Origin: Anabas testudineus
Taxonomy: Eukaryota; Chordata; Actinopteri; Anabantiformes; Anabantidae
DNA length: 64,000 nt
Direction: 5' to 3'
NCBI RefSeq assembly: GCF_900324465.2
Contig: NC_046614.1
Span: 24,144,236 to 24,208,235 of the forward strand
This document shows positions 1 through 16,641 of this stretch, piece after piece; the stretch's first letter is position 1; each line of letters opens with the position of its first letter. The position numbers were made by a program, and so were the translations under genes. Under the pieces are notes generated by a model that was given only the letters and a program-made list of their open reading frames with translations, was not told the DNA's origin and ran no database searches.

Positions 1-3000
1 CTGAGTAAAATGCTACTGCTGCGTTACATCTGTGCAGATCATCGACTGTTCATAAAGGGAAGCTGAGAGAGTTTAAGCTGAACAAAAATCAGGGCTGTGA
101 AGTGTAAAGTGTTGTTGGTGGATGTAGCAGCAGCTTGTTTAAGGTCACAGCAGCTGTTTTTATTTCACAGCCTTTACTGGATTTTTCCGAAGCAGCAGGA
201 TGTGTAGTGATTAATGAGCCACAGCTCGGGGTCGAAACCCTGCACGCTGCTGAAGTGTCCTTGAGTAAAGTCCTGAATCCCAAGCAGCTGTAGGAACACG
301 GCGCTGTAAGCGACCTCTGACCCTTCTGTCAGCACATTTTTTGCATTTAAAGCAACAGTAGGTAACTTTTAATTTCTTTTTGTAGAAATATGCTCCACAG
401 CTTGTAATAATGTAAAGGTGCTGTTAAATGCTTGAGTGAGGTCGTTCTAGTCAGAAATGGGAGCTTGCAGCTGTCAATCACTAAGTAAACATCACATTGA
501 TGATTTTTGAAGATTTGATTGTTGAGAAAGTAAAATTAAACATGAAAATCTCCTGATCTCACTTCAGGCATCTAAAAACTCCTTCAGTACAAAAAGACGG
601 AACTAAAGTGCTGAAATGCTCATTTCCAGGTTTCAGGACTCTATACCATAAACATAAAGGAAACCTTTTCCATCCATTATGAACATGTTAATATTTAGAG
701 GTGTAGCTGTGGAGGGTCTAATAACCAAATAAAAAAAGATTTAAATCAGTGGCTCGGAGCTTTTCGGCTGCATTATCGTCAGGATTTCCTGCAGCTTCCA
801 TTAAACTTTTGACTACTCAGCTAAATTCTACACTTGACTTAATGTGAATTAAAGTGTTGGTTCTTGGAAAACTTCCAAATAATTGAATGTAATTTATTTC
901 CATGAAGTCAGACGGTGCTTCTCCTCCAGCTCATATTTTACATTCAGTGTTTTAGTTTGTGACATTTTGTCTGTTGTGTCCTCACAAGGACTTTCCACGA
1001 CATTCGAGAGCTGCTCTACCAACAGTCCTTGATATAAATAGACTATTCCTATGGTAACAGAGTCATTGTGCTGCAGACAGAATAAAGATTGATTTTCTCT
1101 GTGTCTTTGACCAAGGTGCTCGTGTTCGGTCTTGACATTCACGACACAAAGGAGCAGAAACACGGCTTTGCTCTTTTCAGATGCTCCACACCCGTATGTT
1201 CTCCCTCCATCTGCAACACATCTCCTTGTAGTGAACATCTATTCATGTCACTTTGTTGACCTCGTACAGGAGTTAAAGTGTTTCGGTGGTGTTCACACGT
1301 GTCTAATGTGCCTCTTATGAAATATTATCCTCAGCCATCATGAAAGTCCTGCATTTAAATAGAAAAATGCATTCATTTTTAAAATTTATAATAATGTTAC
1401 ATAATAATGTAATTCTAATAATCCTGGGTCAGGGTCTGGTCACAGGACGTTGTTCCCCTTTAGGAGTGCAGCATAGCAATCTACCAACTTTCTACTTCAT
1501 CCTGGCCTGATTCTTTCCATCTGTGTGTCACTGAACCCGCTCTACAAACCCTCTTTTCATCCAGCTCTGTGTTCAACCTGTGTGAAGTGAAACAGCAAAT
1601 ACAACTGTTCCCTCCATCATCTGCTGCGGTGTCGTTCCCCCACTAACGAGGAGCTGCAGCTTACAGCAGACCTAACAGGCTTTTGGAGGATTGTCACTCT
1701 TGTTAAAACCTGAAGCTGACTCGTATCTGTCTGTCTCTTCTTGTCCCTTTATTGTGGCTGCCTACAGGCGAGAGGACAAACCTGAATATGTGTCATTCAA
1801 AGTGTTTAGCTTTGTGCAAAGTCACTCGTCTCCCCCCTCCAGCTGAAGATCTGTCTCTTCAAGAATCACCTCACGTCATCCAGCATCGCTGCTGCATCCT
1901 ATCAACTCTCCCACGTCTCCTTTGCTCCTTTCTCACTCTCGTTCACTCTCTCGTAAAAAGTCTTCTTCCTCTTTTAACCTCTGGTTTCTGTTTCTGTCTC
2001 CAAAGACAACGCTCGTCAAAAACATAATTAATTAAATGGAGGAACAGTTGGATTTCTGCTCATTGTCACTGTACCTCATTCTGGATAAAAATCTCACATC
2101 TAAACTTGATGTGATGTTACTCAGTTAGTTTTACTATTAACCCGTGACCTCTACTTCTAGAATTTAAATATGTTAAACTTCACATTATGCCCAAAAGACT
2201 CGATGCTAATTGGAATGGAGGGAAAACTGGTGTGTGAACAACTTAGTTGTTGATTTTAGAACCTTTTAGATTCCTTGACATTTATAGCTATTTTGCATTA
2301 ATTTTTTTTATTGTTGGAAAACGTAATGCTGCAGGTCGAGATTGTGAAGCTCATTCAGATTCAATCATTCTACATATAAAAGAAAGTCTGAAGAGCAACT
2401 TTACAACTTGTCACCACGACTGGCGTGTGGTGTAGTCTAATTTAAACCAAGCTGGTGCAGAGAAGATTGAATTTTTGTTGATGTCGATTTTTTGAGGATA
2501 CAAACTAAATATACATGTTTAGGTTTTAATTATGCGATACCATGTGGGTTACATTCAGTCATTATCACATCATCATTATATTTATTATCAGTATCACTAA
2601 GATCGAACATCTAAATATTAAATGTTTGTTTCCTTGCTTGTTAATGGTATAAACTGTACATCATATATTGGTGTTTACTGATGAGGCTCTTATAGAGTTT
2701 CCCTCACAAAAACCAGAAACAGCCAAGGACACTTCAACAGAGACAGAAGCTGAGTAACCAAACTGTATTTCAATCAAAATATCAACCTGCTGCTTCAGAA
2801 AAGACCTGTACTGATCAATAAATGACTGATTTTTTCATTATAGTTTTAAATTGTTATTAAAAATAGAGTTGTCAGTTGATTAAACTATCACAAAGTACAT
2901 TAATTCATGGTGAAATTAAACTGTTTCTCAAGTTCTTGTCGAATATCTTGATAAAGTTTGTTTCCCTAATTTAGTTTTTAATCAGCAATTATTATATAAT

Positions 3001-5249
3001 TCACAGTTTCATTTTCCACTATTTAGAGCTGCGGCATTTATCAAACAGAAAAGCCAAATGCATGGTAACGTTGTGTTGTTAGACAAACTGCATAGGAAAC
3101 AGAATATGGTTTGTCTTTTACTGTTGGCTAAAATGAGCCATTTGAATTCAGGTATTTTCACTATTTTCTGATATGATACAGTTGATTGAGAAAGCAGATT
3201 AAACTAAAGCTAAACAATCAATTAGGTCATTTGCCTTAATGTTTAGTCCGGTTGATTTACTAAATGATTGTTAGATTAATCTACAATTAAAAAATCTGTT
3301 TCATCCTTTTATCTTCTAACCATTCGATTCTGTGTGATGTTCAACTGTGTTTTTATTAAACATGTTTCTGCTGTTGGCCTGAGGAATCAGTCCAGCCGTG
3401 ACGAGGTTTTTGAATTTTGCATACCTGCGTTGAGTATTTGGTTTCTGAGCGTTAGCCTTTGCTGGTCCTCTACCTCCGACAGGTCTACGTGTTAATATTT
3501 ACAGTGTGTCTGCACTGTGAAGTAAAAATGTGGTACATATTTCAATAAACAGGATGAGATTAGTTTGTCGTAGTGTAGATAAAGTTAGACTCAAGACGTC
3601 CTCACAAGAACTCGGGCACCACACGAGGTGCTGAACCTGACTTGTGAGGACATCTGACTCGTGGACATTTGTGTATGTGCTTGCTTGTATGTGTAGCTAC
3701 ATTACTGTGGGCTAATTTTCTCACTATACAGACCTTAAATACATTAGCATAATGATATTTGTGTATACACAATGTACAGTTTCTGTGTTTACTTATTAAG
3801 GCATATTGTATCCTTACATGACATAAATAACTTCTGTTTACATATGATACAAACAAGTAGGCGCTGTGTCATTAAAGGTTCGTTTCAAACCAGCTTTTTC
3901 TCCAAACTAAGACCCATACTGAGACTGAAAAAACACTCCGAACACACGTTTGCTTTCTAAATAATGAATTTCTACAGTATTTGTTTTGGATTTGATAGTT
4001 TCCAGTTTCAGATTTGTTTCAGTGTTTAATTAACTGAAACCAGAAAGGACTTCTTTTATGTTCTACTTAAATGTCAGATAAATAGGATCATTCACACATA
4101 TTTTCAGGATATTGGACATTTATATTCAGCATGATACAAAGATCCATTATCTAATGATGTGGAAAGTGATGCTAGCAGAAAATGCTGATTTGTAAACATC
4201 AGGCAACAGTTTTGAGATGATGCAGCAAGATACATGATATGTGATGTGATGTGATGTGAAACTTTATCACTGCAATGTCGGATTCACTGATTTGTTTAAA
4301 TCTCGAATTTACGATTTTCAGCCTCCAGTTAAGGATAAATAAGTCAAGAAGTTGACTTTCACACCTTTGCTTCAAAGATTTTTGTGCATTTCTTCCAACA
4401 TCATGGCTCAAAAATGTATTTATCCTGGTGCAGACGTTGATGTGAAATGTGAAATTTGCAGAAATAAAATCTTTCTCATCTCCTATTTGTTGGTAAGAAA
4501 AAAACACGAAAAGCTACGAAAACAAATTCAATGAAAACGATTTCTGACTATCAACATCAAATTGAGTGTAGAAGAGCTCTCGGACTCCTGATGCCAGTGT
4601 TACTGATTCCTTTCTGAATAATATGTGTCACACTCTCAACTGTGACTCATTTCACTTCTGCACCTCTCAGTCCAACACCTCGCCTTCTCTCGCTTATCAC
4701 TCCCTCCTACATCTCTCTGCATCTTATTCTATGCTCTTATAAAACTGTCCCTGTTGGTCAATATAAGTGAATTCTGCTGATGCTTCAGATACTTTCAGAA
4801 AAAGTCAAATCAAGTCACTTAAAGTTAAAACTGCATTGTTTAATCTTCAGACCGCAAAAACCTTATAAACGTTCTCCCTACATTTAGCAACTTTTAAGAC
4901 CAATAAATATGAATAAAATTTGAATATTCTGATATTTTCTGAGATTAAATATCATGAGGATATTCAGAATATATCAGTGTGGTTGATTATAGAGATATAT
5001 AGAGACTCAAACTCAAAGTGTGGAGCTGCTACATTACACACGTTCGTTTAATCGTAAATTTATTCATTTATTCTGTTCCTTGTAGATTTCTGAGGGCGAC
5101 GGTGTTGGATTCAGTTTAAGCTTTTATCTTTTCTGGTGTTAATCTATTGCTGATGCTGCTGCTGGTGAGTGTAAATGTCACAACAGAGTAAAACGTGACT
5201 TTCAAAAATGTTGCCTCTGTTCACTTGTGCGAGAGCTAGCATCACACTT
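1..5249. other. AT-rich intergenic DNA, no gene seen
   Basis: All open frames here are short (at most about 115 codons), lack coding texture and lie on both strands without splice-supported partners. I saw no rRNA, tRNA or recognisable transposon protein. A short GATGT/GTGAT tandem lies near 4,232-4,258. This is probably intergenic DNA downstream of tmem74b. Confidence 0.5.
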
Positions 5250-5785
5250 CCCATCACACTTTATTTAGAAAATCCAGTAATGACTTTTATTTTTCCTGTC
5301 TGTTGACCTTCAGTCATTTCTACAGAATTAATATTCAGATATTTCATGTGCAGGTTAAGGTGAACCTGACACTGGACTTTCTAAATTAAGTGTTAATCTT
5401 GCTTTCTGCAGAGGACTGTCAGACACGATGTGCTTTCTACTGTAAAACAGATTTAACATATTAATATTTAATATTGAACTCTGATCTGTGATGTAACCCT
5501 TTGTCCTAAAATGTGCTCTTATCCACAACAGGCTTACCTCTCCTCTTCTACTGTACCGAGCCCTGTCTTGTCAAGTCATACATCCCTTGTGTTTGTTGGA
5601 ATAAATATCCCATAAATATTCCTTAAGCTTGAAAACAGTTCCTCCCAAAGTTCACCGTTTAAACCGGGTCACTCCAGTCCACATCCTTGTGCTTCTCTTT
5701 TCAGCACAAATGGGGGATCTGCACCATTTTGCATCCCCACTTTTCTAATCACTCATTCAGAGGAAGGCAGAACTGTAAAACACAG
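5250..5785 (-). other. tmem74b: Probable 3' UTR of tmem74b
   Basis: This stretch directly follows the tmem74b stop codon on the minus strand. Minus-strand AATAAA hexamers (TTTATT on the plus strand) lie at 5,286-5,291 and 5,260-5,265, so a 3' UTR of roughly 500 bases is plausible. The exact end is not visible. Confidence 0.4.
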
Positions 5786-8579
<2,794 letters not shown>

Positions 8580-8639
8580 CTATGGGATCGATGTGCTCAT
8601 GTCTCCACAGCATCTCCGCTCGGCATGGTCCTCACTAAA

Positions 8640-11600
8640 GACAGAAAAATAATGACTGAAGGGACAAAATACACTTAGAACTAAGAACAGCTTCAAATAA
8701 TATTCCTCTAGAGACACAGTGTCTGTGATGATCAATACTTTGTCATATTTATGGTATCATGCTTAAATATTTATGGATTAAATCTACACATTAGTGACAT
8801 GAAGCCTTATATTTCATCTGTGTCCAGTAGTTTTTATTAGTGAGGTGACTAACAGCATTTAAAAGTAGGAAATACATAAAGTTGTTGTCACTGTTACTAT
8901 TATATTTTATGTCTTTTATAGTGGTGGAGTGCTTTGTACTTCTCTTTTATGATACTTTATACTTCTATTTAACTACATTTAAAAAATGTAAATATTGTAA
9001 TTTAAGTCCTTACACAAATGTTACGCTGCAGTAGTTCTTTCACAGTTCAATATTTTATCAGAATTAAATAAGCCCTGTTATAAACTACACAATTTAAAGC
9101 TGTTATCATTTCTTTTCACATATTAATCAATTAGTGGTAGTATTCTAATAATGTATGTGTGTAATTTGTCAGCTATCTAAACAGCTGTGTGGGTTGTTGT
9201 AGTGATGCAGCATCAGTTCAGGTCATTTTGTCCCTCTTTGTAGTCATTTTACATCTCTTCTTCGTGTTTTTGCACCTTGTTGTTATCATTTAGTCTTTCT
9301 TTTCATTTAATTTGCCTTTGTGGCCATTGTGCATCTCCTTCGGGTACGCCTGTAATAATTCTCTAAATCCATGGTTCAGTTCATACCATGATTTTTGTCG
9401 TCTCTCTTTTTTGTTTGATTTTGTGTCTTTGAGCTTCTGTTTTTGGCCATTTAGAATCTGTTTGTAGTCTGTTTATCTCATTATGGAGTGTGTGTAGTAG
9501 TAGCCCTTAACCCTGAATGAAGTTATGTTACATGATGAGCTTTACATTTGAATCTCTTAAGTGCGTTTTATTGCTACATTAGCTACTTGTTATAGTGCTA
9601 CCATGCAAAATGGCCCATTTGATTAATAGTCTTAATTTCCATCTTATCCAGTATCTTATCTTAAATTTACTAGTAGTAAATAAGTCATAAAAATCTGTTT
9701 GTCTTCTGTCCCTGAGGATTCATGAGACCACATCAATAAAGTCTTAAATAGCTTGAAACCAGCGACGTCTGCTGCATGACAGAGGGTTTAACTACAGGAC
9801 CAGCAGGTTGTGAATCAACATCACTGACAGTTCATATACAGTAAATCACAGGCGCCTCACCTTGGTAGTTATTTATTTCCATTTTCTCATCACTGTTATT
9901 GTCGCTTCTTCTTTCTGTTGAACACAAAGGAGAGTAAATCAGATCCTGAAAGGTTTTGTGTTATTCAACCAGTCTGAAAAGTTTTACACTAGAAAACAGA
10001 AAACAATCAGTATTCACATTTGAGAAGATGGAACGTGTCACTTGTCATATTTGTGATTGAGTATAATTCTCTTTGTTTTCATTTATCTCATTAACTCAGT
10101 TCCTTTGGTTTTAGTTTATTGTAGTTGTAGAGATTTTAGTGGAGGGTAAACATCAATTATCAGTTTGACTACTGATCAAATTTTTCAGCTTTATTTTACA
10201 AACATGTTTCAAAATCTCTGTTTCAGTAAAGATAACGAACTGTTTCTGTCAATCGTCTAATTGGTTCGTTAACTAATCAGTTCAGCCCTCTGTGTTTGTT
10301 TCTGTGTCTACACAGACATGAACGTGGTCAGGTGGAGGTTATTTACGGATGAGGCTGCAAATCCAAAGAGGTCGGCTTTAAATCCAGATGTTTGCTCCTG
10401 GAGTGACGGCACACAGTCTAAGTTCTATAACGTGACGTTAACGAGAGCTGCTGTTAGTTCAATGTGTTCGTGCTGAGGTTAATGAATGATTCTGTCTAAA
10501 CCCTGTCCAGACCCTCCTCATGCTAAAGACCGACGCTGACATCTTCCTTGGACTTGTTGTGACGTTTCATTGAGTCACCTGGGTTGTTTCTCCAGGAGTC
10601 TCTCCCACGTTCACTGGAGGAGAAACAGCGACATGATTCGGACTCCTGTCACACATTAAGTACAACGGGAACGTAACGTGATTACAGTTACATTCAGTTT
10701 CAGAGTGATCAGGCCCTTCGATAGAGAAACAAGGAGACTCAAGCGGTTGGATAAGGGAAACTGACGGTGCAGGAAACTGATGTTATAACTGACACACATC
10801 AGCTTTGAGTCCAAATCATTTCTTTAATAGGGGGAAACTCGGAGCGAGTCACAGTTCTGACACCGTTACTGTCAAAGTGATGCATGTTCAAATGTCACAC
10901 TGGACGTCACATTAAAGGTCACACCGCTGATACAGTGGTGAAATGAACACTGCAGCACGTTTTTAAAGTTTGGTGTAAAAAGGCTGATGATGTCAGAATC
11001 GTACAGGTTTGATCGTGTCACAGCCTGAATCCACTTAAAACATGATGTGCAAATGAAACTGCATGAATGATGCATGAAACCATGTTCAGTGAAGGTAGAC
11101 GGGAGCCCTGCAACACATATTTACCCTGGGGGTAACACACACACACACACACCTTATTAGAGGTTAAAGTGCAGGTATTAAAAATGAAATATATTCAGGG
11201 AACAAACGTGATATCAGGACTCCATCAGCTCATGCTGCTCTGCACTTTGTTTCACACCCTGCCTGTGAACGTCTCCGTCCTGGGTGTGAACCTCATTCAT
11301 GCAGCCGCCTCCTTCGCTTCTCACCCTGCTGTTATAATCAGAACCACAGAATGAGCCGTTATCTACTTTACAAGCCTCTAATCGATGCTCCTGACACATT
11401 AGCCTTTCTCAAATTCCCCATCAGCTGCAGTTTCTCTTTTTTTCTTTAATATTCACATTTCTCTTCAGGGTTTCCTGCAGCTGGTTAATCTCCGGGGAGC
11501 TCCAGGCTGAAGTAGCCCACTGACACAGTTACCGTGGATCATCCTCCAGGTCCCTGTGTCCTCGGGCAAAGTGTCACTTCACCCTCTGATGGGCACAGTG

Positions 11601-12021
11601 TCCATCACTGTGACCTTGTGATGCGCCACAGTGCCCGAACCTGGACCATACACCCCGCTGCTGTGTGTGTGCGTGTGTGTGTGTGTGTGTTGGAGAGATG
11701 CTATCAGGATGAACCGGACTGATAAGAACCACAGCGGCTGACGCGTTATTCATTATCCAGACCGGAGTGCTGATAGCTCCGGATAGTGGAGCAGCGAGCG
11801 TCCGATGAGCTGGTTCACAGGAAAATTACGTAACCCAGCGACACAAGTGTCGATGTGTCCGCAGGGAAACACCGGGGATAGATTCAGCATCCAGGCAGCA
11901 CACAGGCAGCATCCACCCCGCGCTGAATCCGAAGAAACGCCGCCTGAAAGCATCGATCATCTGCCGGCGGATCGATGAACGGACGTGTCGGTGAAAGTGT
12001 CGGACTGACAGCGGCTCTTAC
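8640..12021 (-). other. tmem74b: Probable 5' intron of tmem74b
   Basis: On the minus strand the stretch is bounded by a strong donor, CCAG|GTAAGAG at 12,021/12,020, and a strong pyrimidine-rich acceptor ending ctttag at 8,635-8,637. Inside are AT-rich DNA, a decayed tandem block near 9,225-9,480, a CA run at 11,135-11,152 and a GT run at 11,661-11,690. I saw no exon with recognisable coding content. The plus strand has an acceptor-like site near 10,300-10,316 followed by a 52-codon open frame of unknown meaning. Confidence 0.4.
9225..9480 (+). repeat. Decayed T-rich tandem repeat (locus 1)
   Basis: Imperfect units of about 20-30 bp around the phrase CTTTGTAGTCATTTT alternate with CATCTC and GTGTTTTT-type pieces. 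The same vocabulary recurs at 13,610-14,010, 35,880-36,080 and, inverted, 37,430-37,690. Confidence 0.55.
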
Positions 12022-12200
12022 CTGGAGCTGGTGCCGCGACCGGGCGGGATTCAGGCGGCTGTGGGCATCGCTCCTGGAGAGGAGGAGGCTGGATGCTGCT
12101 GGAGGATGTGAGGGGGGAGAGAGGAGCGGGGTGACACTGACCATGCGCAGAAGCAGCCCGTGGTTCCTCTGCTGGTGGTGACACAGATGGACCGAGCTGC
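12022..12200 (-). other. GC/CpG-rich candidate 5' non-coding exon and promoter of tmem74b
   Basis: Roughly 11,950-12,180 is far richer in G+C and CpG than its surroundings. A consensus donor (CTCCAG|GTAAGAG) ends a minus-strand exon at 12,022. The nearest good downstream minus-strand acceptor is that of the tmem74b coding exon, about 3.4 kb away. The upstream exon end is not resolved. The open frames inside are alternative readings of GC-rich DNA with no recognisable family. It could instead belong to an unrelated non-coding transcript. Confidence 0.4.
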
Positions 12201-13167
12201 ATCATGTGAGGCTTTCAGGGCTGGAGTCCCCTCCTGAGGGGCCCCGGGGCCAACAGTGGGGGTTGACCCCTTCTGTGTTTCATTATGTCCCCAGACACAC
12301 TCAAGGTTTGGTCAAAATAGTTCCTGAATCCACCCCACGGTCAAACTAAAACGGCTTTAAAACATCTCAAACATAACCAGACATTAATTTAATTCCATTT
12401 ATTAGTGGGTTTTAATTTTTGATTCAGCAGATTATTTTGACTGTTTGAGTTTAGTTTTGTCCTCTGCTGACTGCAGGTTTCAGCTTTTTCTATATGATTT
12501 ATAAATGTTCAGTCAACAAAGTCAGATTTTTTTAATGTCTTTTATTTCTTAAATTGTGTTATTTCACAAGTTAATCGTGGGTTCTTCTGATTTTTACTAG
12601 AAGCTTCTTTAGCAATTAAATTCAAGGATATTTTTATTAAAATAGACTTAACTGTTTAAACAACTTTAAATTAGTAAAGTTTGGCAGCGTTTTGTATTAA
12701 GTAAAGAAACGTCAGCTGAGTTTTTCCACTTTCACCTGATTCAAACTGCTGTGAAATAGTGGAAACGAGCATCGGTTGTGAATTTAAATTGAAGTAAAAC
12801 CCTATGATCACAGAGAAATAGTGAAATATCACATTAGAATAAACATCAGTCTCCTCATGCCGAGATTTGAAAGATGAATTTTTTATCATTCAAAATGTTT
12901 CCACATGAATTAACGTCCGACTCTCCAACATATTCACAGATGTTTCATCCTCAGCTGAACATTGATGAGTTTTAAGTTTAAACAGCAGTTTGTCTGTTAA
13001 AATGTTGAATAGTCTACAACAGAAAGAAAGTGACGTGATGTGAGGAGTAAAAGCTCTGATTCACAGCTCCATGAAGAGAAATCGTAAACTGATATGTAGA
13101 TTTCTGGAGTCTCAAATATTGCAAATGTCAAATAAACAGATTCACTATTAGACTGTATAGATGTAAT

Positions 13168-13185
13168 GGGGGGGGGGGGGGGGGG
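13168..13185. repeat. Poly-G run (18 G)
   Basis: An uninterrupted run of 18 G on the plus strand, rare in an AT-rich region. Its length may be approximate because such runs are hard to sequence and assemble. Confidence 0.9.
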
Positions 13186-13609
13186 TTTACTGTAGCTAAA
13201 GATGTCTCTTACTGAAACTCTTACTACTTTAATGTGCTTATTAGACTGGGGTCAGCTTCCACAAATAATGCACGTCTTCAATTTTTAATGTGAGCTCAGA
13301 GAAAGTTTCCTTTTAGAATAAGACGCTGCAGAAAACAGACGGACTGTTGATTGGAGAGAGACCTGAACCAGTTCAACAACACTAGATCAACTCATGTTTA
13401 GAAAATCTACGACTATCTAAAAATAAAACGTGACATGGTGACTGATCGTTTTCCAGCCTCAAGCTGATTATCAGCGCTCACCTTGTGGAGACGTGAGGTG
13501 AATCAGTCACTGCACTGAGAAGCCACTCGTTAGAGGTGGACTAAAGACTCTTTTAGATCAGACTGTTGTTGTAGTCAGTTTAACAGGAGAAAGGATGTTG
13601 TACTGACCA

Positions 13610-14010
13610 ATCATTTTGTCTCTTTAGTTTTATATTTTACAGGAAATTGATTCGTAAAAAGTCTCTGTGGTTATTTTGTGTCTTTGTGATCGTTTTACCT
13701 CTTTGTAGTCACGAGTCTCTAAAGTCGGTTTGGGACTTTATAGTCATTTTGTCTGTTGTTGTTTTCTATATCTTTGTAGTTTTGAGTCTTTTGCTGTTGG
13801 CTAAGATTTGTTGTAATTTCAGTCTCTTTAAGTTTTTTCATCCCTTTTTTTGTGTATTTACAGTCTACATGTTCAAACAGTGGCTGTTTGAGGATCTTTG
13901 TGGTTTTCTTTTACCTTGGTTATTCTTAGTTGGTCTCTCTGTTGGTGTTTGCATCTTATTGTAGTAATTTTCTGCACATTTACAGTCATAAAGTCCATTT
14001 TTAGATGTTT
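13610..14010 (+). repeat. Decayed T-rich tandem repeat (locus 2)
   Basis: The CTTTGTAGT / CATTTTGTCTC / TTTTGTGTCTTTG phrases seen at 9.2 kb recur here, degenerate but clearly repetitive. A 105-codon Leu/Phe/Val-rich open frame on the plus strand is a by-product of this composition rather than a membrane protein gene. Confidence 0.55.
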
Positions 14011-15499
14011 TGTGCTTTAAATTATAATTTTTTATCACTGTCGGTTGGATTTTCTACCAAGAATAATGTGATTTATGATGGGATAGTTTCACTGCTATGA
14101 TCCAACTCAACGTTCTTCAGATGGAATAAAGTTGAGGTATCGCTTATTTTACTCTGTGACCTTGATCTGGATTTACCGGACCCCACGCTGGGATCCATCA
14201 GGTTTCTAGGACGCTTAATGCACCAGAATGAAGCTCCTGTGAAGTCTGTAATTGTCTTTGTTATTCATCACTTTGCACCTCCACATGTTGTTTTGTATTG
14301 CTCATGTGCTCAGTGACTCATCTCAGAGGGAGAATTTACTTTTACCCAGTGAAAGAGGTGTATCGTCATGGTAACTAGCAGGTAGAGAAACAATAGTAGT
14401 GCACGGTACCTGTGTGTACTCACTAAAGTACTAAACTGGTAAAAGAGAAGTAAACACATTGACAGTACCTCAGTACAGATGGATTATATTATTATGTTTT
14501 ATGACAAATTAGTTTAAAGCTAAACTTTCTCAATGTTATTTAACGTAGTGATGTAAGATCAGACTAATAAATAAAAATAATAATAATTTAAAATAAATAA
14601 GACGTCAACAGAGACATGAACTCACTGAGAATTAAAGGATAGGAATGGAAACTGATGAGGCTGCTGTGGTAACCTGTTAATAAGCTGCTTTAAGAACAAC
14701 ATAATGCATTATGTATGACAAGCCCCCATCCCATCCCTTCTCTGACTCCACAGCAGGAGGCGTTCACCTTCTCCTGTGAGCAGCACAGTTCAGGATGTGT
14801 TTGTAAAGCAGTCGTAGTCCTTGTTGTTTGACTCAGGCTTAGTGGCTAAGAAGGAGTTAGCAGAACGCTCCTGGTGGCGACATCATGGTGTATAGCTTGA
14901 CATAGAGGTGGATGGTGGTGACCAGTTAGCACTGTGGCAGCTTGTGAAGGAAGGTGACATATCGTAGTTTGTGTTGAGCATGTTGGTTGTTATGGTGAGA
15001 TGTACCATGTGATGCTGTGTGTCATTCACAGGTAGCTGCTGCTGGGTTTAGCGTTGACATGCACTTCAACAACCTCTTTACAGTCTTATTTTTTTCAGTA
15101 GCTGATTTGTTAATGAGAAATAAAGACGAGGAATCAGATTTCTGTCATCGAGAAGTGAGATAATCCTGATTTTAGATTTAGTTAGAGTTCTCCTGGAGAA
15201 TCTCTGCATGTGTAACATCGTTTCATTTGGACTTCATGTAAAACAGTCTGAATGCTAAAATACAATAATTTCTAAAACTAAGTCTGGGATATAGTATATG
15301 CTGCATGTACGTGTGAACTCAACCGATCTAATACCAGGTCCAGTATCTGCTCTTGAGACTCGTGTTTGAAAGGTGCACTGGCTCAACTGGAAACTACAAC
15401 TAGTATAACTACCAAACCTTAGTTTCCTACAATACTGTACATGTGAACTAGGTTTGTAGGTAGATTAACTAGCTTGTGTAATTAAAGTATGTGGCACCA

Positions 15500-16641
15500 G
15501 TGCCTACGTAGGATGTTAAAGATGTTAAATTAAAAAAAAATAAAAATAAAGCCGATGTGCTCAAAGTTAGTTTTATTGTACAAAACCTGTGTGAAAAACC
15601 TCAGAACAACACAAAGCTGTGTTCTGTTTACACACTCCCATTCATTATTGTACTTTAAGCATTTTAAAGGCAAATTTGCCAGTTTTAATTTGTATTTTAC
15701 AACAAGCGGTTAGTTTATCCACTCCTTCTAGCGTGCTTTTAGCAAACTAGGTATGAACAAAACAGCAGATTGTTTAAAGTTACAAAGATTTCTAACAGCA
15801 GTACTGTTGTATGAACAAACACTCAATAAAATGTTAAATTCAGTAAAATGAAGTGTAGATACTACACACACAGGAACAAATGCTGCTTCTGAAGCACTCT
15901 TGTTAGCATTATTACAACATTATCCAACACTGAATTGTTCAAAATGACAAAAAGCAAAAATTAAAAGAAACAGAAACGTGAGAAAGAATTAAATTTTCCT
16001 CTCAGCAAAATGTTTCCACAAAAAAAGACTTCTGCAAATAGTGTAGCAGAACACGACTGTATGTACAATAGAGCTTGATTTATCATATTCTGACAAAAGA
16101 ACCTTTTATTAACACGTTTAGTTGTTCAAATCCTTGAAGCACTTTGTTGGGTTTAACATCATCATAGGTTATGATCTAATACTCGATCATAACATCTTCA
16201 TGAAGCTCATAATGTTTCAAATTCAACTGTAGTTTTTATTTGGAGAGGGGTTCAGAGCTGGACTCCATTATAGTGAAAGGTTCTTCTAAAGTTTTATCAC
16301 ATTTAAAAATGCAAAGGGTCAAAATATTAGAAACACGTTTTAAAATAATGTAGTGCAGTGTAACACCACAACCTCGGTACTTAACATGCAGTTGAATTAA
16401 CATCACCAGCAGAAACCGGACTTCCAGCACCACAGTCATTGAACTATTATTACTGTAGACTGGAATGAAACTTTAGAGCATTTTTGGTAATGGCCACTTT
16501 CAACGACAAGAAAAAACAGATTCTGTGTTGATATGAGCGTCTGACTACACGCTGCTTCGTGTAAGTCATTACTCAGAGAAGTTTCCTGAAATATTACTTA
16601 CACAAGTTTTGTGTAATGATTTACTTGATTACTTGTTTTCT
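15500..16641 (-). other. rbl1: Probable 3' UTR of rbl1
   Basis: AT-rich sequence directly after the rbl1 stop codon on the minus strand. Minus-strand AATAAA signals lie at 16,235-16,240 and 16,105-16,110, and further TTTATT words lie near 15.57 kb. Which signal is used cannot be told from sequence. Confidence 0.4.

Larger units (their letters stand above)
12201..15499. other. Intergenic region between tmem74b and rbl1
   Basis: AT-rich DNA with the decayed tandem block at 13.6-14.0 kb and an 18-base G run at 13,168-13,185. I see no splice-supported exon, RNA gene or transposon protein. Confidence 0.5.

Noticed and set aside
11884-12205. Pro/Ser-rich frames on both strands at 12 kb
   Set aside because: GC-rich DNA is open in several frames by chance. 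I keep the region only as a candidate non-coding exon because of its donor.
13647-13964. 105-codon hydrophobic frame that could pass for a membrane protein
   Set aside because: It coincides with a T-rich decayed tandem repeat, which forces Phe/Leu/Val codons.
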